Shown here: positions 55,374-64,000 of the stretch, in pieces
Position numbering within the stretch: position 1 is the stretch's first letter
How the letters are laid out: each line of letters starts with the position of its first letter
Assembly (NCBI GenBank): GCA_963834855.1
Contig: CAWIDH010000035.1
Coordinates: forward strand, 62,001 to 126,000
Source of the DNA: DATJKD01 sp963834855
GTDB lineage: Bacteria > Pseudomonadota > Gammaproteobacteria > Steroidobacterales > Steroidobacteraceae
Direction of reading: 5' to 3'
DNA length: 64,000 nucleotides
Made by a program: the position numbers and the translations under genes
The notes under the pieces: model-generated
Databases searched by the model: none
What the model saw: only the letters and a program-made list of their open reading frames with translations
Told to the model about the DNA's origin: nothing

Positions 55374-58300
55374 ATGCAGGGTTTCGTCCACCTTCACGTG
55401 CACACGGAGTACTCGCTGGTCGACGGCGTGGTTCGCATCGACAGCGAGCGCTCCGACGGCGGCGGGCTCGGGCGCGAGGGCCTGATCGACGCCACGGTGC
55501 GACTCGGCATGCCGGCGGTTGCGCTCACCGACCAGGGCAACCTCTTTGCGCTGATGAAGTTCTACAGGAGCGCGCAGGCCCGCGGCATCAAGCCGCTGAT
55601 CGGCGTCGACGCCTGGCTGCGCGAGGACGGGGAACGCGCCGAGCCCAGCAAGTTGCTGCTGCTGTGCCAGGACGAACGCGGGTACCGGAACCTGACACGT
55701 CTCGTGAGCAGGTCCTACCTCGAGGGGCGCGGACGCCACGGACCGATGCTCGCCCGTTCGTGGCTCGATGCCGATACGACCGCGGGCCTGGTCGCGTTGT
55801 CGGGCGGACGCGACGGCGATGTCGGCCGGGCCCTCGTCGCGGGGCGACACGCTGAGGCTCGGCAGGCGCTTGCCGGCTGGCTGGACCTGCTCGGCGACCG
55901 CTACTACCTCACGCTCACTCGCACCGGCCGGCCGGGCGAGGAGGAATGCATTACCGGCTCGCTCGAGCTCGCGAGCGCCGCGGGCGTGCCGGTAGTTGCG
56001 ACCAACGACGTCCGGTTCCTTAGCCACGAGGACTACGAGACACACGAGGCGCGGGTCTGCATACGGGAAGGGACGCGGCTTGCGGATCCCGCGCGGCCGC
56101 GGCGTTACTCCGACCAGCAGTACCTGCGCTCACCTGCCGAAATGGCGAATGTTTTCAGTGACGTACCAGAGGCAATTGAGAACTCGGTTGAGCTAGCGAA
56201 GCGCTTGAACCTGGAGCTTCGCCTGGGCAAGTCGTGGTTGCCCGCCTACCCGGTCCTGCCGGGTCGTACCGTCGAGCAGGAGCTTCGCGAGGCCGCGGCC
56301 GCCGGTCTCGCGACCCGCCTCGAGGCGGCGGCGGGCGGCGTGCAGCTGCCGGCCTCACGTGACGTGTACGAGGCGCGGCTCGCGAGCGAGCTTTCGACCA
56401 TCTGCCAGATGGGATTCGCCGGCTACTTCCTGATCGTCGCCGATTTCATCCGCTGGGCCCGCGAGAACGGCGTACCGGTCGGGCCGGGCCGCGGCTCCGG
56501 CGCCGGATCCCTGGTCGCGTATGCGCTCAAGATCACCGACCTCGATCCGCTGCGCTACGACCTGCTGTTCGAACGGTTCCTGAACCCGGAACGCGTGTCG
56601 ATGCCCGACTTCGACGTCGACTTCTGCATGGAGGGCCGCGACCGGGTCATCGACTACGTCGCGGAACGCTACGGCCGCGACCGCGTCTCGCAGATCATCA
56701 CTTACGGCACGCTCGCCGCCCGCGCCGTGGTGCGCGACGTGGCACGCGTGCTCGGACACAACTACGGCTTTGCCGACAGCATTGCGAAGCTGATTCCGTT
56801 CGAGCTCGGCATCACGCTCGACGACGCGCTCGCGAAGGAGGAGGAGCTCAGGCGGCGATACAAGGCCGAGGACGAGGTCCGCGAGGTGATCGACCTGGCG
56901 CGCTCGCTCGAGGGGCTCGTGCGCAATGCCGGCACGCACGCGGGCGGCGTGGTCATCGCGCCGTCTGTGCTGACCGACTTCGCGCCGCTCTACAGCGAAG
57001 AAGGCTCGGGCGGCGTCGTCACGCAGTTCGACAAGGACGACGTCGAGGCGGCCGGGCTCGTGAAATTCGACTTTCTCGGGCTGCGCACGCTCACGATCAT
57101 CGACCGGGCCGTGCGCACGATCAACGCCGTCCGCGCCGGGCTCGGCGAGGCGCCGCTCGATCCGGCCACCCTGCCGATGGACGATGCCGAGACCTTCGCG
57201 CTCCTCAAGCGGTGCGAAACGACGGCGGTCTTCCAGCTCGAATCGCGCGGGATGCGCGATCTCGTCAGGCGGCTGCAGCCCGACCGCTTCGAGGACGTCA
57301 TCGCGCTCGTCGCGCTGTTCCGCCCGGGGCCGCTGCAGTCGGGGATGGTCGAGGACTTCATCAACCGCAAGCACGGGCGCACCACCGGCCCGATCGACTA
57401 CCTGCATCCGGAGCTCACGCAGGTGCTCGCCCCGACCTACGGCGTGATCCTCTACCAGGAACAGGTGATGCAGATCGCGCAGGTGCTCGCCGGCTACACG
57501 CTGGGTGGCGCGGATCTCCTGCGCCGCGCCATGGGCAAGAAGAAGCCGGAGGAGATGGCGAAGCAACGCTCGGTGTTCGTCGACGGCGCCGTTGAGCGCG
57601 GTGTCGCGCAGGGCACGGCGACGCACATCTTCGACCTGATGGAGAAGTTCGCGGGCTACGGCTTCAACAAGTCGCACTCCGCTGCTTATGCGCTCCTGTC
57701 CTACCAGACCGCCTGGCTCAAGGCGCATTACCCCGCGGCGTTCATGGCGGCCGTGCTGTCGTCGGACATGGATCGCACCGACAAGGTCGTGACCCTCATC
57801 GACGAATGCCGCCGCATGGGGATCGTCGTCGAGGGCCCGGACGTCAACGCCTCGCAGTTCATGTTCACCGTATCCGAAGCCGGTTCGATCCGCTACGGGC
57901 TGGGCGCCATCAAGGGCGTCGGCCAGGCCGCCGTGGACTGCATGCTCGACGAGCGGGCGGCGAACGGCGCGTTCCGTGACCTGCGGGACCTGTGCCGCCG
58001 CATCGACCTCAACCGTGTCAACCGCCGCGTGCTCGAGGCGCTCGTCCGCGCGGGCGCTCTCGATGCGCTGGCCGCGAACCGCGCTACCCTGATGCGTGAG
58101 CTGCCCGCGGCGATGCAGGCGGCGGACCAGAGCTCGAAGGCGCAGGCGGCGGGACAGACGGACCTGTTCGGCGTCGCCGTTGCAGCGGGCGCGCCAGACG
58201 CAGTGGCGGATGACTCCGGCCGGCCGCTGGCGGAATGGAGCGACGCGCAGCGCCTCGCCGGCGAGCGCGAAACGCTGGGGCTCTACCTCACGGGTCACCC

Positions 58301-58925
58301 GATCGCCGAGTACGAGCGCGAGCTGAGACCCATCACGAGCGGGCGCATCGCCGATCTCGGCGGCTCACGGCCCGTCGGTGCGGTGGAGAGCGGCTTCCGC
58401 TCTGGCGGTCGCAACGTGACCGTCGCGGGGCTCGTGCTCGAGATACGCAAGCGTGGCGGCCGCACGAGCTTCGTCCTCGACGATCGCAGCGGTCGCATCG
58501 AGGTCACGCTGTTCGACGATGTGCTGCAGCAGCACCGCGGGCTCATCCGGAGGGATGCGATCCTGGTCGTCGACGGACAGCTGCGCTGGGACGAGTTCAT
58601 CGAGGACTGGCGGCTCACCGCGAAGCGCATCCTCGATCTCGACCAGGCGCGGGAGCAGTTTGCACGCCGCCTCGTGCTGCGCTGGCCGGGCGGACGCAAT
58701 GGCGACGCCTCCGGGGTCGTGAGCGCGATCGAGCAAGCCCTGCGGCCGAGCCGCGGTGGTCGTTGCGCGGTGAGCATGCGATACAGCCGCGACGACGCGA
58801 GCGCATTCGTGGAGTTCGGCGAGGAGTGGACCGTGCGGCCCTCGCGGGACCTCATGGAACGGCTCGGCCGCATCGTCGGCCGCGACGGGGTGGAGCTCGT
58901 CTACGCGCCCCGGGTCGACGCCTGA
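55374..58925 (+). CDS. dnaE: DNA polymerase III alpha subunit
   Basis: Main replicative polymerase. 1183 residues: PHP domain FVHLHVHTEYSLVDGVVRID, polymerase core with GPGRGSGAGSLVAYALKITD, catalytic Asp pair in VSMPDFDVDFCMEGRDRVID, GTHAGGVVIAP, KFDFLGLRTLTIIDRAV, ALFRPGPLQSGMVEDFINRK, and GYGFNKSHSAAYALLSYQTA. Then the HhH region, an OB-fold (VTVAGLVLEIRKRGGRTSFV) and a tail. No inserts or breaks. A palindromic element starts 35 nt after the stop. Confidence 0.97.
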   Translation: MQGFVHLHVHTEYSLVDGVVRIDSERSDGGGLGREGLIDATVRLGMPAVALTDQGNLFALMKFYRSAQARGIKPLIGVDAWLREDGERAEPSKLLLLCQDERGYRNLTRLVSRSYLEGRGRHGPMLARSWLDADTTAGLVALSGGRDGDVGRALVAGRHAEARQALAGWLDLLGDRYYLTLTRTGRPGEEECITGSLELASAAGVPVVATNDVRFLSHEDYETHEARVCIREGTRLADPARPRRYSDQQYLRSPAEMANVFSDVPEAIENSVELAKRLNLELRLGKSWLPAYPVLPGRTVEQELREAAAAGLATRLEAAAGGVQLPASRDVYEARLASELSTICQMGFAGYFLIVADFIRWARENGVPVGPGRGSGAGSLVAYALKITDLDPLRYDLLFERFLNPERVSMPDFDVDFCMEGRDRVIDYVAERYGRDRVSQIITYGTLAARAVVRDVARVLGHNYGFADSIAKLIPFELGITLDDALAKEEELRRRYKAEDEVREVIDLARSLEGLVRNAGTHAGGVVIAPSVLTDFAPLYSEEGSGGVVTQFDKDDVEAAGLVKFDFLGLRTLTIIDRAVRTINAVRAGLGEAPLDPATLPMDDAETFALLKRCETTAVFQLESRGMRDLVRRLQPDRFEDVIALVALFRPGPLQSGMVEDFINRKHGRTTGPIDYLHPELTQVLAPTYGVILYQEQVMQIAQVLAGYTLGGADLLRRAMGKKKPEEMAKQRSVFVDGAVERGVAQGTATHIFDLMEKFAGYGFNKSHSAAYALLSYQTAWLKAHYPAAFMAAVLSSDMDRTDKVVTLIDECRRMGIVVEGPDVNASQFMFTVSEAGSIRYGLGAIKGVGQAAVDCMLDERAANGAFRDLRDLCRRIDLNRVNRRVLEALVRAGALDALAANRATLMRELPAAMQAADQSSKAQAAGQTDLFGVAVAAGAPDAVADDSGRPLAEWSDAQRLAGERETLGLYLTGHPIAEYERELRPITSGRIADLGGSRPVGAVESGFRSGGRNVTVAGLVLEIRKRGGRTSFVLDDRSGRIEVTLFDDVLQQHRGLIRRDAILVVDGQLRWDEFIEDWRLTAKRILDLDQAREQFARRLVLRWPGGRNGDASGVVSAIEQALRPSRGGRCAVSMRYSRDDASAFVEFGEEWTVRPSRDLMERLGRIVGRDGVELVYAPRVDA

Positions 58926-58959
58926 CGTTCCTCCGCACATGAACGATGCGCTGGTCGTG

Positions 58960-59079
58960 GTCGAAGCCTCGATCGGGAAGGTATTTTCCGGATCGCCGTA
59001 AACCCATCCCTGGGGGCTCCGTCGAAAACATCCCTGTTTTCGACGGTCCGGAAAATACCTTCCCGATCAAGCCTTCGCC
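58960..59079 (-). repeat. Palindromic repeat element, copy 2 (dnaE-accA gap)
   Basis: About 120 bp, inverted relative to the copy at 24353-24472, with a nearly identical ~85-bp core (outer TTTTCCGGA/TCCGGAAAA arms, inner CCGTCGAAAAC/GTTTTCGACGG stem). The flanking arm bases differ from copy 1 but still pair. The rest of the 270-bp gap to accA (59080-59195) shows nothing else I can support. Confidence 0.93.
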
Positions 59080-59195
59080 TGTGTGCAGTGGTGTTCATGA
59101 ATAAGGCGCGCTGAAGCGCCCGGGTCGAGCAACCTGGCTGCGGCGTTCGCCGCCGGATTTGCGCACCCCCGGCGGCTACGGCATCCTCCTCGGCC

Positions 59196-60155
<960 letters not shown>

Positions 60156-60161
60156 TCGTCG

Positions 60162-61607
60162 GTGCATTGCGCCAGCAGCGGTGACGCCGGCGCAGTCGAG
60201 GTTCCCTTGAGCTTCGGACCCGCACTACTGGCCAGCTCGATCGACGGCATCCTGCAGGGCCTCCCGCGGCCGGCATCGGGGCTCTGCGTTGCGTACTCCG
60301 GTGGACTCGATTCGACCGTGCTGCTGCACGCGCTCCGCCGCATGCCCGCCGGTTTGCGGTTGCGTGCCGTGCACGTCGACCACGGGCTGTCCGGTGGCTC
60401 GGCGGACTGGGCAGCTCATTGCGAGCGCACCTGCGCCGCGCTCGGCATCGACTGCCGGGTGATGCCGGTCGACGCGCGTGCGGCGCGCAGCGAGAGCCCG
60501 GAGGCCGCCGCGCGGCGTGCGCGGTACCAGGCGATCGCCGCGCAACTCGGCGCGAACGAGATCCTGCTGACCGCGCACCACGCCGACGACCAGCTCGAGA
60601 CGGTGCTGCTGCAGCTGCTGCGCGGCGGCGGACTCGCCGGCGCCGCGGGAATGCCGCGTCTCGCGACCTTTGCGAGCGGCTGGCAGGCGCGGCCGTTGCT
60701 CGGCTACTCACGCGAGGCGCTGCGCGACTGGGCGCAGCGGCAGGGCCTCGCCTGGCTCGAGGATCCCACCAATCTCGACACCCGCTTCGACCGCAATTAC
60801 CTTCGACTTGCCGTGCTGCCCGCGATACGCGACCGCTGGCCGCATGCCTCGGGGACCATTGGTCAGGCGGCATTGCTGATTGCCGAGGCCGTCGAGCTGA
60901 TCGGCACGGTCGCGCAGGCCGATCTTGCAGCCGTCCGCGAGGGGCTGACGCTCCCGCTCGCGAGCCTTGATCGCCTGTCGGAGCCGCGGGTGCGTGCGGT
61001 GCTCCGGGCCTGGATCACTTCAAGCGGTCTGCCGCTGCCGTCGGCGCGGACCCTCGCTGCGCTGCGGCGGGATCTCTGGCAGGCCGCCGACGATCGCGTC
61101 CCCTGTGCGCGCTGGCTCGATGCGCGCGTCTATCGCTACCGCGGGCGGCTCTATGCCGCGCGTGCGCGGGCGCCTGAGTCCGGCGCGCGAGCCATCGCAC
61201 CGGGCCAGTGCCTCGACCTGGGCGCCGACGGGCGGCTTACGTTCGAGGCCGCGACCGGCCGGGGTGTGAGCCGCGCCCGCCTGGCCGCGGGCTTCGAGCT
61301 CAGGCCGCGGCGAGGCGGCGAGACCTTCCAGCCCGTCGGTGGCGCACATCGCCGTCCCTTGCGCAAGTGGCTGCAGGAGCACGGCGTGCTGCCGTGGCTG
61401 CGTGATCGCATTCCGCTGCTCTACGCAGGCGAGGAGCTTGCCTGCGTCGGCGACATCGGCATGGCCGCGCGCCTCGCGGCCGGGCCCGACGAGCCGTCGT
61501 GGGAGATCCGGTGGACCGGTCGGCCGACACTCACCGAGGCCGAGGCGCTGAACGCGCGCGCCGCCTTAGGTTCCTCAAATGCGGCAGGCCGCCGCCGTTT
61601 CTATTAG
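60162..61607 (+). CDS. tilS: tRNA(Ile)-lysidine synthase
   Basis: Converts C34 of tRNA-Ile(CAU) to lysidine, allowing AUA decoding; essential in most bacteria. P-loop AYSGGLDSTVLLHAL near residue 45, VDHGLSGGSADWAAHC, TAHHADDQLETVLLQLLRGG, LARGDPTN-like segment seen as LEDPTNLDTRFDRNYLRL, then the C-terminal domains with RRPLRKWLQEHGVLPWLRDR. 481 residues from the GTG at 60162; a TTG at 60208 (LSFGPALLASS) may be the true start. Confidence 0.94.
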   Translation: MHCASSGDAGAVEVPLSFGPALLASSIDGILQGLPRPASGLCVAYSGGLDSTVLLHALRRMPAGLRLRAVHVDHGLSGGSADWAAHCERTCAALGIDCRVMPVDARAARSESPEAAARRARYQAIAAQLGANEILLTAHHADDQLETVLLQLLRGGGLAGAAGMPRLATFASGWQARPLLGYSREALRDWAQRQGLAWLEDPTNLDTRFDRNYLRLAVLPAIRDRWPHASGTIGQAALLIAEAVELIGTVAQADLAAVREGLTLPLASLDRLSEPRVRAVLRAWITSSGLPLPSARTLAALRRDLWQAADDRVPCARWLDARVYRYRGRLYAARARAPESGARAIAPGQCLDLGADGRLTFEAATGRGVSRARLAAGFELRPRRGGETFQPVGGAHRRPLRKWLQEHGVLPWLRDRIPLLYAGEELACVGDIGMAARLAAGPDEPSWEIRWTGRPTLTEAEALNARAALGSSNAAGRRRFY

Positions 61608-61648
61608 ACTGTCCTCCCGTCGTTCGAATCCAGCGGCGGAGCGCCCCA

Positions 61649-63291
<1,643 letters not shown>

Positions 63292-63295
<4 letters not shown>

Positions 63296-64000
63296 AGCTC
63301 TGCGGACACGAGGTCGGCATCGATCGGCCGTTCTTCCTGATCGCGGGTCCCTGCGTGGTCGAGAGCGAGGCGCTCGTGATCGACGTGGCGGGGCGGATGC
63401 GCGAGATGACCGCCGAGCTCGGCATCCCCTACATCTTCAAGGCCTCCTACGACAAGGCCAACCGCTCCTCGCGGACGAGCTTCCGCGGCCCGGGCATCGA
63501 GCAGGGGCTCAAGGCGTTGCAGAAAGTCCGTGAGCAGGTCGGCGTGCCGGTGCTGACCGACGTGCACGAGGACACGCCGCTCGCCGAGGTTGCGGAGGTC
63601 GTCGACGTGCTGCAGACGCCGGCCTTCCTGAGCCGGCAGACGAATTTCATCGTCAACACCGCATCGCAGGGCAAGCCGGTCAACATCAAGAAGGGCCAGT
63701 TCCTCTCGCCCTGGGAGATGCGCAACGTGGTCGACAAGGCGCGCTCCACCGGCAACGACCAGATCATGGTCTGCGAGCGCGGCTTCAGTTTCGGCTACAA
63801 CAACCTCGTGACCGACATGCGCTCGCTGTCGGTCATGCGCGAGACCGGCTGCCCGGTCGTGTTCGACGCGACGCATTCGGTGCAGCTGCCGGGCGGGCGC
63901 GGCGACGCCTCGGGCGGGCAGCGCGAGTTCATCCCCGTGCTCGCGCGGGCGGCGATGGCGGCCGGCGTCTCCGGGCTCTTCATGGAGACGCACCCGGATC
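63292..64000 (+). CDS. kdsA: 3-deoxy-8-phosphooctulonate (KDO-8-P) synthase, cut by window end
   Basis: Condenses PEP with arabinose 5-phosphate for the LPS inner core. About 236 residues present: FFLIAGPCVVESEALVIDVA, YIFKASYDKANRSSRTSFRG, VLTDVHEDTP, FLSRQTNFIVNTASQGKPVN, ICERG-like MVCERGFSFGYNNLVTDMRS, VVFDATHSVQLPGG and a final SGLFMETHPD. The NIKKGQF motif is present. ATGA overlap with pyrG; pyrG-kdsA-eno order suggests eno beyond the window. Confidence 0.96.

Overview
The window looks like chromosome of a very G+C-rich gammaproteobacterium. The right half keeps the order known from the E. coli 4-minute region (dapD-glnD-map divergent from rpsB-tsf-pyrH-frr-uppS-cdsA-dxr-rseP-bamA-skp-lpxD-fabZ-lpxA-lpxB-rnhB-dnaE-accA-tilS) followed by pyrG-kdsA. 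A qseE/qseG/qseF-type cluster, GTP-type PEPCK, a phasin gene with a PhaR-like operator and a PEP-CTERM protein point to a lineage near Xanthomonadales/Nevskiales/Steroidobacterales. That placement is an inference from gene content only. No tRNA, rRNA, CRISPR or insertion sequence was seen.

Layout. (1) 1-5.2 kb, minus strand: a glrR/qseF-like response regulator (cut by the window edge), a qseG-like lipoprotein, a PEP-CTERM protein with its own terminator, a glrK/qseE-like kinase and a SrkA-type kinase. (2) 5.3-10.5 kb, plus: galE, an unknown lipoprotein, a heavily broken von Willebrand A lipoprotein, typA. (3) 10.5-14.7 kb: a roughly 550-bp inverted repeat, then a PAS/GAF/GGDEF/EAL protein. 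(4) 15.1-24.5 kb: N-formylglutamate amidohydrolase, YbdK ligase, dusA, an adenylate cyclase-FHA protein, pckG, phasin, a DUF11-like secreted protein, and a YoaA helicase whose C-terminus runs through a palindromic repeat. (5) 24.5-36.3 kb: tsaB, then a phosphate block phoBR, porin, phoU, dsbB, (dapE on minus), pstSCAB, second phoU, with two Pho boxes. (6) 36.3-64 kb: nitrogen and lysine genes (dapD, glnD, map) and the translation / isoprenoid / outer-membrane / lipid A / replication / CTP / KDO run.

The phosphate block forms one system: PhoR-PhoB would activate the porin (Pho box at 27361) and the Pst transporter (Pho box at 31465), with two PhoU proteins as negative regulators. The 40.9-64 kb run is envelope and growth housekeeping: undecaprenyl phosphate, CDP-diglyceride, BAM assembly, lipid A, malonyl-CoA and KDO synthesis.

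Quality note. Many otherwise conserved genes (qseG, qseE, typA, porin, dsbB, pstS, pstC, pstA, map) are broken by one to three single-base shifts, several in C/G homopolymers, while 11.1-24.5 kb and 40.9-64 kb show none. Sequencing or assembly errors are the likeliest cause. These genes are annotated here across the break.
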